Position numbers and translations under genes: made by a program. Source: Ancylomarina subtilis (lineage in GTDB: Bacteria > Bacteroidota > Bacteroidia > Bacteroidales > Marinifilaceae). From it: DNA of 64,000 bases. Below the pieces are notes generated by a model, which was given only the letters and a program-made list of their open reading frames with translations, did no database searches and was not told the origin of the DNA. Below are positions 32,846 through 41,476 of this stretch, piece by piece; position 1 is the stretch's first letter; every line of letters begins with the position of its first letter. The DNA lies in assembly GCF_004217115.1 (NCBI RefSeq), contig NZ_SHKN01000001.1, forward strand, positions 186,001 through 250,000. The letters are read 5' to 3'.

Positions 32846-33256
32846 TTATTTTTGATTGTTTAATGATTCAATTTCTTTTGATGAACAAATAGGACAGATA
32901 TTCTGTTTTAAGTTATTAGGTATAGTAAACCTTGCATGACAGGCATTGCATAGAAACCAATTGTTATCCATTTGTGTGTTACCGTAAACGGCTCTAATCT
33001 CCTTTATTTCTACGAATGCCATTGCTATTTTTCGTCTTGCACTTTCATATATCCTCGCAAAGGTCGGTCTTGAGACTCCCATGAGCTCAGATGCTTCTTT
33101 GTGATTCATTAAATCGTAATCTGCTAACTTAATCGCTTCATATTCTTCGTAAAGTAATTCTATATGTTCTTTGCAACTGTTGTGTGTTCCGTATGGTTTG
33201 TAGCCTTTAAACTCTGGTGGAGCTACTACTTTTCTAAGTCTCGTTCTTCTGGGCAT
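32846..33256 (-). CDS. DUF134 family helix-turn-helix regulator with zinc ribbon
   Basis: Predicted DNA-binding protein of 136 residues. The DUF134 part (1-95) starts MPRRTRLRKVVAPPEFKGYKP, and its sigma-70-region-4-like helix-turn-helix has LMNHKEASELMGVSRPTFARIYESARRKIA (with recognition helix around RPTFARIY). A C-terminal zinc ribbon adds CNACHARF..CPIC (two Cys-x2-Cys pairs near 104-107 and 121-124), not present in the shortest family members. It is the first gene of the NifX/MinD operon. It is preceded by two identical palindromes around the promoter and is therefore a natural candidate for autoregulation, possibly responding to metal or cluster status. That is inference. Confidence 0.88.
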   Translation of the reverse strand: MPRRTRLRKVVAPPEFKGYKPYGTHNSCKEHIELLYEEYEAIKLADYDLMNHKEASELMGVSRPTFARIYESARRKIAMAFVEIKEIRAVYGNTQMDNNWFLCNACHARFTIPNNLKQNICPICSSKEIESLNNQK

Positions 33257-33276
33257 AAGGCATTTAATATTTATAT

Positions 33277-33325
33277 TGAGAATATTCTCACTACAAATAT
33301 ATTGAGAATATTCTCATTTCGCAAA
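33277..33325 (-). promoter_or_regulatory. Promoter with double palindromic operator for the DUF134 operon
   Basis: On the minus strand: TTTG (33322-33325), 20-base spacer, TATATTTG (33294-33301), a good Bacteroidota promoter. Two identical perfect 14-bp palindromes, TGAGAATATTCTCA, flank the -7 element. One is at 33303-33316, inside the spacer; the other is at 33277-33290, over the expected start of transcription. Their centres are 26 bp apart. Binding at both would block RNA polymerase, so repression is the likely mode. Confidence 0.85.
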
Positions 33326-33533
33326 AACAAGTTTGCTTTTTTTCTATTTGGAAGAATAAATTATACGATATTATTTAAGTCAGGATTTGTGATTAATTCT
33401 ATTTTTTTCGACTAAATGTTCATTTGTCCTTTTATTATTGCCGAATTGCTCTATTTTTGCAGAAAATATATGGGCTTGATTCTATGGATGGTTACATGTA
33501 TGAATTTGAAATAGAATTACAGAAGGTTAAGAG

Positions 33534-34223
33534 ATGATTGATTTGATTGCATTTGATGCAGACGATACATTATGGGGTAATGAAAACTATTTTTATCAAA
33601 CCCAAAATGAATATGCTCAAATATTAAGTGATTATGGGTGTAAGGAAGCGGTTTTAGAGCGTTTGCATTCTACTGAGATTAAAAATCTGAAGTTGTATGG
33701 CTACGGTGTGAAGTCTTATACGCTTTCGATGATAGAGGCAGCACTGAGTCTATCTTTTAGAGAAATTCCAGGCGAATTAATTGCTAAGATTTTGGCTCTT
33801 GGAGCTAAAATGTTGACTGAACCTGTGCAGCCCATGAATCAAGTTCAGGATGTGCTTGAGAAATTGTCTCACAATCACGATCTGATTACAATCACTAAAG
33901 GGGATCTGCTGGATCAGAACAGAAAGATGAAGAAATCTGGTTTGGAAAAGTATTTTTCTGATGTGATTGTTGTGAGTGAAAAGAATGATGAAGCTTATCA
34001 GCAAATAATTGATAGGAAAAAGATTCAGCCTGAAAACTTTCTGATGGTTGGTAACTCGATGAAATCGGACATTTTGCCAGTTCTTAATATCGGTGGCTAT
34101 GGTGCTTATGTGCCTTATCAGTACACCTGGGATCACGAGCAGTTGGCTGAACCTGTACAGCACGACAAGCTATTCGAATTGAAAGATATGAAAGAGATTC
34201 TGGACTTGAAATTCTTTAATTAG
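33534..34223 (+). CDS. HAD family hydrolase
   Basis: Cytoplasmic phosphatase-like enzyme of 229 residues. HAD motif I is FDADDTLWGNE (nucleophile Asp8, acid/base Asp10), motif II is TITKGD, and the motif III/IV region is RKKIQPENFLMVGNSMKSDILPVLNIGG, which is split by its conserved Gly-Asn-Ser and Asp. It resembles the YjjG/phosphoglycolate phosphatase-like C1-cap group. The substrate is not predictable. A TATTTTTG element (33452-33459) lies 75 bp upstream and may be its -7 box. A strong terminator follows. Confidence 0.88.
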   Translation: MIDLIAFDADDTLWGNENYFYQTQNEYAQILSDYGCKEAVLERLHSTEIKNLKLYGYGVKSYTLSMIEAALSLSFREIPGELIAKILALGAKMLTEPVQPMNQVQDVLEKLSHNHDLITITKGDLLDQNRKMKKSGLEKYFSDVIVVSEKNDEAYQQIIDRKKIQPENFLMVGNSMKSDILPVLNIGGYGAYVPYQYTWDHEQLAEPVQHDKLFELKDMKEILDLKFFN

Positions 34224-34245
34224 AATAGTCTAAATGAGATATATA

Positions 34246-34280
34246 AAATCCCTGTTTCTGTTGAAGCAGGGATTTTTTTT
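34246..34280 (+). terminator. Terminator of the HAD hydrolase gene
   Basis: AAATCCCTGTTTC pairs with GAAGCAGGGATTT around TGTT and runs into eight T. Because the GlcD/GlcF gene ends convergently at 34297, the hairpin can serve both strands. Confidence 0.92.
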
Positions 34281-34296
34281 GCCTTTAATCATTTAA

Positions 34297-37233
34297 TCAA
34301 ATCAAGGCATCAAATAAGACCTCTACAGGATGCATTGCATCACGTTGGCTGCCATCCTTAATCTGATGACGACAAGAAGTGCCCGAAGCTGCCAAGAGAG
34401 TTGTGGGTTTTGTGTTTCGAACGGCGGGAAGGAGTTTGAGTTCGGCAATTTGCATGCTTAGCTGATAGTGTTCAGCTTCGAAGCCAAAGGAACCCGCCAT
34501 GCCACAACAACCGGAATCAATTTCACTTGCAGAATAGTTCACAGGGAAGGATAAGATTTCCTTAACAGGCAGGGTAGAGGCCAGTGATTTCTGGTAGCAA
34601 TGCCCATGGAAACTCACTTCTTTAGTTTCATCAGTAAACTGTTCTTTTTTAATTCGTCTGGCTTGCATTTCTTGCCAAAGAAACTCTTCAATCATTAGGC
34701 AATTCTCAGAAAGTTGAATCGCTGATGTTTTCAGTTCTTGATTTGCGAGATTTTTATATTCATCCCTAAAGGTCAGAATAGCTGATGGTTCAATTCCAAC
34801 GAGGGGCGTTTCTTTGCTGATAATACCTTTTAGGAGCCTGATGTTTTTATTGGCAATCGTCTGTGCCTGTTTGACCAAACCTTTTGACAGATAAGTTCTA
34901 CCACTTTCCAAATGTTTGGGGATGATGACCTCGTAGCCCAGTTTTTCCAATAATTGAATGGCTTTTATACCGATTTCTGTGTCATTAAAATTGGTGAATT
35001 CATCGGCAAAGAAGTAAACCTTTTTTTGTTTTCCATTATTCGAATGATTATGCTTTTTTGCCCAGGACTTTAATGTTGTTTGATGCAGTTTGGGAATGCT
35101 CCTTTCTTTGGCAAAACCGAGTTGTGTTTTTATAAAGCTTCCAAATTTGGGGTGTTGATTCACGTAATTATATAGCTTAGGTGCTACACTTCCCAGTTGA
35201 TTGATCTTGTTAATATTGGCAATTAATCTGGTTCTTAATGGTACGCCCTTGCTTTGGTAATAATGCTGCAAAAATTCAGCCTTAAGCCTAGCCATGTCCA
35301 CATTCGAGGGGCATTCCGATTTGCAGGCCTTACAAGAGAGGCACAAGTCCAGAACGTCGTAAAGTTCTTTGCTGTTGAATGGGTTTTTAGCTTCAGAATA
35401 CGATAAAAATTCTCTTAAGAGATTAGCACGGGCACGAGTTGTACTTTTTTCATCCAAACTGGCCTGATAGCTGGGACACATGGTTCTCCCCGTTTTGTGT
35501 GTGTTTCGACAATCGCCCGAACCATTGCAACGCTCAGCAGCACGAATGATCCCCCCATCTTCGGAGAAGTCGAAATAGGTTTTCAGTTCTTTTGTTTTCT
35601 GATTGTTATTGTACCGCAAATGGGTATTCATTTTAGGTGTGTTTACAATTTTATCAGGATTGAAAATATGATGAGGATCCCAAACGTCTTTAATCTCTTT
35701 AAAAACCTGATAAATGGTATCACCTACCATTAAGGGAATAAACTCCCCACGTAAACGACCATCGCCATGCTCACCACTGAGCGATCCCTTATATTTTTTT
35801 ACCAGTTTGGCTGTATCTAAAGCAATACTGTGGAACTTTTCTCTATCAGTTTCTTGTTTTAGGTTCAGAATAGGGCGCAGGTGGATTTCACCAGAACCAA
35901 TATGAGCGTGAAAGACACAGGAAAGCCCGTGTTTACTTAAAAGCTTTTTGAACTCAGCAATATATTCAGGGAGCACTTCAGGTAAAACAGAAGTGTCTTC
36001 AATCACGGAAACAGGCTTGGCATCGCCGTGTAGATTAGAAAGGACACCTAAGGCTGATTTTCTCAGATCCCATACACGCTTGATATTTTCTTTTCCTCTG
36101 ACTATGGGAAAGTGGTAGCCAAGTTGATTCTCTTTGAAATCAGCTTCCATGGCTTGAGCAATTTCATCGATTTCATCCTGACTTTCTCGGGCAAATTCAA
36201 TGATCAGCAAAGCTCCGGGTTGATCTTTAATAAAGAACCGGTTTTTAGCTTGAAGCATATTGCCTTCGGAAAGTTTCAGTATGGTTGCATCCATTAGTTC
36301 GACTGCACCAGGTTTGTATTTCAAAGCAATTAAATTGCCTTGCATAGCCTCTTCAAGAGAGGTAAAATGGGCACATATTAAAGCTTGCTCTTCAGGAGGG
36401 GCGGGTACCAGATTGAGTTTAATCTCAGTGGTGAAAGCCAAGGTTCCTTCAGAACCAGCTAGTAGTTTGCAAAAGTTAAAAGCCTTGTAGTTTGAATCGA
36501 ACGCTTGTGAGTCAAGTAGTAAATCCAGAGCATATCCCGTGTTGCGTCGGTGATTTTTAGTATCCGGGAATTCTTGTCGTATAGCTTTCTGTATTTCTGG
36601 ATTTTCAAGTTTTTCACGGATATGTTGATAGATTTTTGTTTCCAAGCTGGCTTTGACTCCTTTGTTCTTGCACTTCGCATGAAATTCTTCATCGCTTAAA
36701 GTGGAAAAACTGGCTTCTGATCCATCGCTCAGCAGGGTTTTTACCTCTAAAGTATGATCGCGAGTACTTCCATAAATTAAGGAGTGTGAGCCGCAAGAAT
36801 TATTGCCTAACATGCCCCCAATCATACAACGAGACGAGGTAGAGGTTTCGGGACCAAAAAATAAGCCATAGTCTTTTAAGTAAAGATTAAGTTCATCGAG
36901 GATAACTCCAGGTTGAACGCGAACCCATCTTTCTTCTTTATTTAATTCCAAAATTTGAGTAAAATGCCGGGAGATATCTACCACAATACCATCACCAACG
37001 ACCTGACCTGCCAATGATGTGCCGGCTGCTCGTGGTATGAGAGATAAAGCTTCTTTGCGGGCAAATAAAATGAGCTTTTTTAGATCTGATTCGTTTTTAG
37101 GATAGGCAACGGCCAGAGGTAATACTTTGTATGCTGATGCATCGGTAGCGTAGATTAAACGTGTACTTTGATCTCTATGAAATTCACCTTCGAATGTTGC
37201 TGAAAAGCTTTGGAATTTATCTGTTGTTTGCAT
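34297..37233 (-). CDS. FAD-linked oxidase / iron-sulfur fusion (GlcD-GlcF type, D-lactate dehydrogenase-like)
   Basis: Large respiratory-type 2-hydroxyacid dehydrogenase of 978 residues. Residues about 30-215 form the FAD-binding PCMH domain (LIPRAAGTSLAGQVVGDGIVVDIS; GGMLGNNSCGSHSLIYGSTRDH, each with the family Gly turns). Residues 240-500 form the FAD-oxidase C domain, with GEIHLRPIL and GSLSGEHGDGRLRGEF. Residues 550-978 form a GlcF-like half, with ferredoxin motifs CNGSGDC..TMCPSY (about 571) and CLSCKACKSECP (about 634), then CCG-type motifs CHGHCYQ and DSGCCGMAGSFGFE. It probably oxidises D-lactate or glycolate and passes electrons to quinone. The substrate is uncertain. Confidence 0.9.
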   Translation of the reverse strand: MQTTDKFQSFSATFEGEFHRDQSTRLIYATDASAYKVLPLAVAYPKNESDLKKLILFARKEALSLIPRAAGTSLAGQVVGDGIVVDISRHFTQILELNKEERWVRVQPGVILDELNLYLKDYGLFFGPETSTSSRCMIGGMLGNNSCGSHSLIYGSTRDHTLEVKTLLSDGSEASFSTLSDEEFHAKCKNKGVKASLETKIYQHIREKLENPEIQKAIRQEFPDTKNHRRNTGYALDLLLDSQAFDSNYKAFNFCKLLAGSEGTLAFTTEIKLNLVPAPPEEQALICAHFTSLEEAMQGNLIALKYKPGAVELMDATILKLSEGNMLQAKNRFFIKDQPGALLIIEFARESQDEIDEIAQAMEADFKENQLGYHFPIVRGKENIKRVWDLRKSALGVLSNLHGDAKPVSVIEDTSVLPEVLPEYIAEFKKLLSKHGLSCVFHAHIGSGEIHLRPILNLKQETDREKFHSIALDTAKLVKKYKGSLSGEHGDGRLRGEFIPLMVGDTIYQVFKEIKDVWDPHHIFNPDKIVNTPKMNTHLRYNNNQKTKELKTYFDFSEDGGIIRAAERCNGSGDCRNTHKTGRTMCPSYQASLDEKSTTRARANLLREFLSYSEAKNPFNSKELYDVLDLCLSCKACKSECPSNVDMARLKAEFLQHYYQSKGVPLRTRLIANINKINQLGSVAPKLYNYVNQHPKFGSFIKTQLGFAKERSIPKLHQTTLKSWAKKHNHSNNGKQKKVYFFADEFTNFNDTEIGIKAIQLLEKLGYEVIIPKHLESGRTYLSKGLVKQAQTIANKNIRLLKGIISKETPLVGIEPSAILTFRDEYKNLANQELKTSAIQLSENCLMIEEFLWQEMQARRIKKEQFTDETKEVSFHGHCYQKSLASTLPVKEILSFPVNYSASEIDSGCCGMAGSFGFEAEHYQLSMQIAELKLLPAVRNTKPTTLLAASGTSCRHQIKDGSQRDAMHPVEVLFDALI

Positions 37234-37485
37234 GAATCTATTTCAAGTTTATAAGATACTGATATCTTTTAAAGGCTTTGTTTTATTCGATAGCTAAAGG
37301 AACACTTAACGGTATAGATATTCTAGCTAAATTCCCTCTAAGATATTAAAAAATCTTCTTATCAAGAATGAATATTAATACACTTTAAAATGTGTTAAAA
37401 TGGACGCTTTCCAAATGCATTTTGGGCATTTATATCTAATTTCGCAATGTCGAGATTACAAAAACACATAAATTACTGACTCACA

Positions 37486-38487
37486 ATGGACTTATTGCAA
37501 AAGATTAAGGAGAATGCAAAGCTGCATGGTAAAAAGATTGTTCTTCCTGAAGGAACTGAAGAAAGAACTTTGCAAGCTGCAGATATCCTTTTGAAAGAAA
37601 AAATTGCACAGATTATTTTGATTGGAAATCCTGAAACAATCAAATCTGAAGCTAGCAGAATGAATTTAGAGAACATCTGCAATGCGATTATCATCGATCC
37701 TGAAAATCATGATAAGATGGAAGCATACGCTGAGATTTTGTTTGAACTTCGTAAGAAGAAGGGGATGACTATGGAGCAAGCTATGGGGCTTGTTAAAGAT
37801 CCGCTTTACCTGGCAACACTAATGATTAAAGCAGGTGATGCTGATGGTGAAGTTGCCGGAGCTTTAAATGCGACAGGTGACGTTTTACGTCCGGCATTTC
37901 AGATTGTGAAAACAATGCCAGGTTGTTCAGTTGTTTCAGGTGCTTTTATCCTGATCTTAAAAGATAAAACATTTGGTGATAATGGTATGTTGGTTGTTGC
38001 TGACTGTGCTGTTCATCCCAATCCTACAGCAAGTGAATTGGCTGAGATTGCTGTTGCAACAGCAAAAACAACAAAAGCGATTGCGAATATGGAACCTCGT
38101 GTAGCAATGTTGAGCTTCTCTACTATGGGATCGGCTAAGCACGAAATGGTTGATAAGGTTGTTGAAGCAACTCGTTTGGCTAAAGAAATGGCTCCGGAAT
38201 TCTTAATTGATGGTGAAATGCAAGCTGATGCTGCTATTGTTGAGGCGATTGGTGCGAGCAAGGCTCCAAATTCTGAAGTTGCTGGTAGAGCCAATGTATT
38301 GGTATTCCCAACACTTGAAGTTGGTAATATTGCTTACAAACTGGTACAGCGTTTAGCGGGTGCAGAAGCAGTAGGTCCGGTATTGCAAGGTATGGCTGCT
38401 CCTATCAACGATCTTTCAAGAGGTTGTTCAGTTAGCGATATTGTAAACTTGGTTGCTATTACAGCAAATCAGGCTGCAGGCATGTAA
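37486..38487 (+). CDS. pta: Phosphate acetyltransferase
   Basis: Converts acetyl-CoA and phosphate to acetyl phosphate and CoA. The protein is of the short form (333 residues), lacking the N-terminal regulatory domain of the enterobacterial enzyme. Family motifs include KIVLPEGTEERTLQAADILL, KDPLYLATLMIKAGDADGEVAGA, VVADCAVHPNPTASELAEIAV and FSTMGSAKHEMVDKV, each with the usual conserved residues. The gene is followed 52 bp later by acetate kinase. Together they form the acetate pathway that yields ATP in fermentation or assimilates acetate. Confidence 0.97.
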   Translation: MDLLQKIKENAKLHGKKIVLPEGTEERTLQAADILLKEKIAQIILIGNPETIKSEASRMNLENICNAIIIDPENHDKMEAYAEILFELRKKKGMTMEQAMGLVKDPLYLATLMIKAGDADGEVAGALNATGDVLRPAFQIVKTMPGCSVVSGAFILILKDKTFGDNGMLVVADCAVHPNPTASELAEIAVATAKTTKAIANMEPRVAMLSFSTMGSAKHEMVDKVVEATRLAKEMAPEFLIDGEMQADAAIVEAIGASKAPNSEVAGRANVLVFPTLEVGNIAYKLVQRLAGAEAVGPVLQGMAAPINDLSRGCSVSDIVNLVAITANQAAGM

Positions 38488-38539
38488 GTTGAGAAATCAG
38501 AAATAGAATCTTAATCAAACAAATAATAAACAAAATCTA

Positions 38540-39745
38540 ATGAACGTTTTAGTTTTAAATTGCGGAAGTTCTTCATTAAAGTATCAAATTTTGAACATGG
38601 GCGAAGAGGCAACTCTTTTAGCTTCTGGTCTGGTTGAACGTATTGGTCTTGACAATGGTGTATTAACTCACAAGCCTGAGGGGAAAGATAAGTTCAAAAC
38701 AGTTCAGGATATTCCTAACCATTCTGTTGGTATTAACTTAGTCCTTGCTGCTTTAGTTGATGCTGATCATGGTGTAATCTCTGACATTAAAGAAATTAAC
38801 GCTGCGGGTCATCGTGTGGCTCACGGTGGTGAATATTTCCAGGATTCTGCTTTTGTTACTGAAGAAGCGAAAGCCAATATTAAGGCTTGTTGCGAGTTGG
38901 CTCCACTTCATAACCCAGCTAACCTTGAAGGTATTTTAGCAATTGAAAAATTATTGCCAGGTTTGCCACAAGTAGCTGTTTTTGATACTTCATTCCACCA
39001 AACTCTTCCAAAAGAAGCTTTCATGTATGGCCTACCATACGAATGCTACGAAGATTTGAAGGTTCGTAAGTATGGTTTCCACGGAACATCTCATAAATTT
39101 GTTGCAAACAAAGCTTGTGAAATCTTAGGTTGGAATATTGAAGATAAAAAAATCGTTTCTTGCCACTTAGGTAATGGTGCTTCTGTTTGTGCTATTGATG
39201 GTGGTAAATCTATTGAAACTTCAATGGGATTCACGCCTAATGAAGGTCTTTTGATGGGAACTCGTACTGGTAATCTTGACCTTGGTGCGTTATTATATAT
39301 TGCTGAGAAGAAGGATTTATCGATTCAGGAAACCAATAACTTGATCAATAAAGAGTCAGGTTTGGCAGGTGTTTCAGGTATTTCTTCAGATATGAGAGAT
39401 CTTGAAAATGCGGCTGCTGAAGGAAACGAAAGAGCCCAATTGGCTTTGGATATGTTCGCGTACCGAGTGAAGCGTTTTGTAGGTTCTTATACCGCTTCTA
39501 TGGGTGGTGTTGACTTGATTCTTTTCACTGGTGGTATTGGTGAGAATGATGCTGTAACTCGTGAAAAAGTTGCTGGTAAATTCGATTATTTAGGAATGAA
39601 CTTCGATTTCGAGAAGAATAAAGGTCTTCGTGGAAAAGATGCGATCATTTCTACTGAAGATTCTAAAGTGAAGTGTATGGTTGTAACAACCAATGAAGAG
39701 TTGGTTATTGCTAAGGATACACAACGTATTGTTTCTGCACTTTAA
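38540..39745 (+). CDS. ackA: Acetate kinase
   Basis: Makes ATP and acetate from acetyl phosphate and ADP. The 401-residue protein has the ASKHA-fold pattern: VLNCGSSSLKYQIL at the start, AHRVAHGGE, FDTSFHQTLP, YGFHGTSHKFVA, SCHLGNGASVCAIDGGKS and FTGGIGENDAVTREKV. The conserved catalytic Arg lies in HRVAHGG and His in FHGTSH. It is the second gene of pta-ackA, followed by a strong terminator. Confidence 0.98.
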   Translation: MNVLVLNCGSSSLKYQILNMGEEATLLASGLVERIGLDNGVLTHKPEGKDKFKTVQDIPNHSVGINLVLAALVDADHGVISDIKEINAAGHRVAHGGEYFQDSAFVTEEAKANIKACCELAPLHNPANLEGILAIEKLLPGLPQVAVFDTSFHQTLPKEAFMYGLPYECYEDLKVRKYGFHGTSHKFVANKACEILGWNIEDKKIVSCHLGNGASVCAIDGGKSIETSMGFTPNEGLLMGTRTGNLDLGALLYIAEKKDLSIQETNNLINKESGLAGVSGISSDMRDLENAAAEGNERAQLALDMFAYRVKRFVGSYTASMGGVDLILFTGGIGENDAVTREKVAGKFDYLGMNFDFEKNKGLRGKDAIISTEDSKVKCMVVTTNEELVIAKDTQRIVSAL

Positions 39746-39767
39746 TTGGCTTAAACATATTTTCAGG

Positions 39768-39799
39768 AAAGACTACCTTTAAAGAGGTGGTCTTTTTTT
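39768..39799 (+). terminator. Terminator of pta-ackA
   Basis: AAGACTACCT pairs with AGGTGGTCTT (one mismatch) around a short loop, followed by seven T. It lies 22 bp after the ackA stop codon. Confidence 0.88.
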
Positions 39800-39869
39800 G
39801 TTTTCTTTCAGCTGGGTTTTGTTTAACAATGTTGTATATTAGATTGTTATTAACCGTAAAAATTGACTC

Positions 39870-40322
39870 ATGAAAAAAATATGCTTTTTAGTCGTAATGC
39901 TTTTTGTTATAAATATGGTTTCCGCCCAGGATCTTGAAGTTGAGAAGCAAGCCATAAAAAAAGTAATTCAGACCTCGTATGTTGAAGGCTTGCAGAATGA
40001 GGGTGATCTTACTAAAATAGATCAAGGGATTCATCCGGGCTTTGTTCTTTTGGGAATAGGTGAGGAGGAAGAAATGTGGAAACTGCCTATTGGTAAATGG
40101 AAAGAGAAAACTGAAATGAAATTGAAAGAGGGGAAACTACCCAGAAAGGAGAATCCTGTATCCATTAAATTTTTGTCCATAGACATAACCGGGACGGCAG
40201 CTGTAGCTAAAATTGAATTTTACGTGGGAGAGAAGCTAACCTATATCGATTATATTTCTTTATATAAATTTAAGGGAAACTGGAAAATGGTGAACAAGAT
40301 CTTTTATAAACTACCATCATAG
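39870..40322 (+). CDS. Secreted NTF2-like protein (lumazine-binding-like)
   Basis: Protein of 150 residues with a signal peptide (1-19, ...NMVSA-QDLE) and a small NTF2-like domain. It opens with EKQAIKKVIQTSYVEGLQNEGDL, which is the usual first helix of the 'nuclear transport factor 2 / putative lumazine-binding' family, and ends with VGEKLTYIDYISLYKFKGNWKMVNKIFY. The pocket of this fold binds varied small ligands, and no catalytic residues can be named. It is a single gene ending at a bidirectional terminator. Confidence 0.78.
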   Translation: MKKICFLVVMLFVINMVSAQDLEVEKQAIKKVIQTSYVEGLQNEGDLTKIDQGIHPGFVLLGIGEEEEMWKLPIGKWKEKTEMKLKEGKLPRKENPVSIKFLSIDITGTAAVAKIEFYVGEKLTYIDYISLYKFKGNWKMVNKIFYKLPS

Positions 40323-40341
40323 ATCTGTAATTTTGAATAAG

Positions 40342-40381
40342 AAAAAGGCGATTAGGATTCTGAATTTTAATCGCCTTTTTG
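40342..40381. terminator. Bidirectional terminator
   Basis: AAAAAGGCGATT (40342-40353) pairs with AATCGCCTTTTT (40369-40380). It has A/T tracts on both sides and lies between the convergent NTF2-like and acyltransferase genes. Confidence 0.92.
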
Positions 40382-40384
40382 TTT

Positions 40385-41266
40385 TTAATGTAGTGTTTCA
40401 TTAGGATCCCTTTTGAGTTTCCAGCGCTTATGTGTCCATAACCAATAAGCAGGATCGCGTCTGATCTGTTCTTCGAGTAGTTGCGTGTGTTTTTTACTGA
40501 TTTCACCGTAGCTCGTCGAACAAGGATTTTCTTCAATAATTTGTAAATCAATCTCGTAGTAGCCGCGTTTAACTCGGGTCATATTCATGAAAATAACAGC
40601 ATAATTAAACTCAATCGCATATTTCTCTGTTCCAAACATGATAGCCGTATCCTGATTTAAAAATCGTGTCCAAAATAAATTGTTTTTTGACTTCTTAGGG
40701 CACTGGTCACAACCAAAACCAATGATTAGATTTCGATCAGTATTATTCTTAAGATAATCTTTCCCTTCTTTCTTTGGGATCAGTTCGATTCCGAATTTCG
40801 ATCTGGATTCGATGAATTTTTTGTTGAAGAATTTGTTGCTTAAGGGTTTATAAAGGGCAGCCGCCTGATGCTTGAGAGAAAGGTTTAAACAAGCAGCTGC
40901 CATTTCCCAGTTGTTGTAATGACCTGAGGCCAATACAATACTCTTATTATTTCTGTAAAGATTATCCAGGATTTCTGGATTTGTAATTTTACAACGATCT
41001 AAAGCCTGCTTTTCGCTGATACTAAAACATTTGAGGCTTTCAACGATGAAATCACAGAAGAAATGATAAAACTTTCTCGTAATTTGTTTAATCTCAGTTT
41101 TGTTTTTTTCCGGAAAAGAAGCCTTTAAGTTTGATACGACTATAGACTTTCTGTACGATAATAAATAATAGCAGACTAGAAATAAAAGATTCGATATCAG
41201 ATATAATAATCTAAGTGGAAGTAGAGAAAGCGGTTTTATTATCAGATAATATAAGATTCGTGTCAT
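40385..41266 (-). CDS. Lipid A acyltransferase (LpxL/HtrB family)
   Basis: Inner-membrane enzyme of the LpxL/HtrB/LpxM family that adds secondary acyl chains to lipid A. The 293-residue protein has an N-terminal hydrophobic anchor (about 8-35). The acyltransferase box is ASGHYNNWEMAA, His followed four residues later by Glu instead of the more common Asp. It also has AALYKPLSNKFFNKKFIESRSKFG and the C-terminal RRDPAYWLWTHKRWK, diagnostic of the family. It is a single gene with a promoter at 41292-41322. Confidence 0.92.
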   Translation of the reverse strand: MTRILYYLIIKPLSLLPLRLLYLISNLLFLVCYYLLSYRKSIVVSNLKASFPEKNKTEIKQITRKFYHFFCDFIVESLKCFSISEKQALDRCKITNPEILDNLYRNNKSIVLASGHYNNWEMAAACLNLSLKHQAAALYKPLSNKFFNKKFIESRSKFGIELIPKKEGKDYLKNNTDRNLIIGFGCDQCPKKSKNNLFWTRFLNQDTAIMFGTEKYAIEFNYAVIFMNMTRVKRGYYEIDLQIIEENPCSTSYGEISKKHTQLLEEQIRRDPAYWLWTHKRWKLKRDPNETLH

Positions 41267-41291
41267 TTTACATTATTGTGTTAGGGGGCGG

Positions 41292-41322
41292 CAAATATAG
41301 ATAAGAGAATCTCATAAACGAA
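41292..41322 (-). promoter_or_regulatory. Promoter of the lipid A acyltransferase gene
   Basis: Minus strand: TATATTTG (41292-41299) preceded, 19 bases upstream, by TTCG (41319-41322), a one-base variant of TTTG. The leader would be about 20 bases. Confidence 0.55.
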
Positions 41323-41452
41323 AAAAAAAGGCTTAGAACCATTAGAAATAGTGGCATTACATCATAATTTAAATAATTGATAAGCGATTTAAAAGTTGGG
41401 GCAAATCATTAAATTAATAGACGAAAATGACAATGGAAGTTTTATAAAAATA

Positions 41453-41460
41453 TATCTTTG
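41453..41460 (+). promoter_or_regulatory. -7 promoter element of the SEC-C protein gene
   Basis: TATCTTTG matches TAnnTTTG and lies 16 bases before the ATG at 41477. It argues against a longer reading frame that begins with a TTG at 41396. Confidence 0.5.
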
Positions 41461-41476
41461 TGGCAAATTGAGAATT

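Noticed and set aside
29517-33256. Nitrogen-fixation locus
   Set aside because: NifX/NifB-like names come from the domain only. No nifHDK, nifEN or true radical-SAM nifB is present, and these small proteins are common in non-fixing anaerobes.
41396-41476. N-terminal extension of the SEC-C protein starting with TTG
   Set aside because: A TAnnTTTG promoter element lies inside the extension, and the extra residues do not resemble the family.
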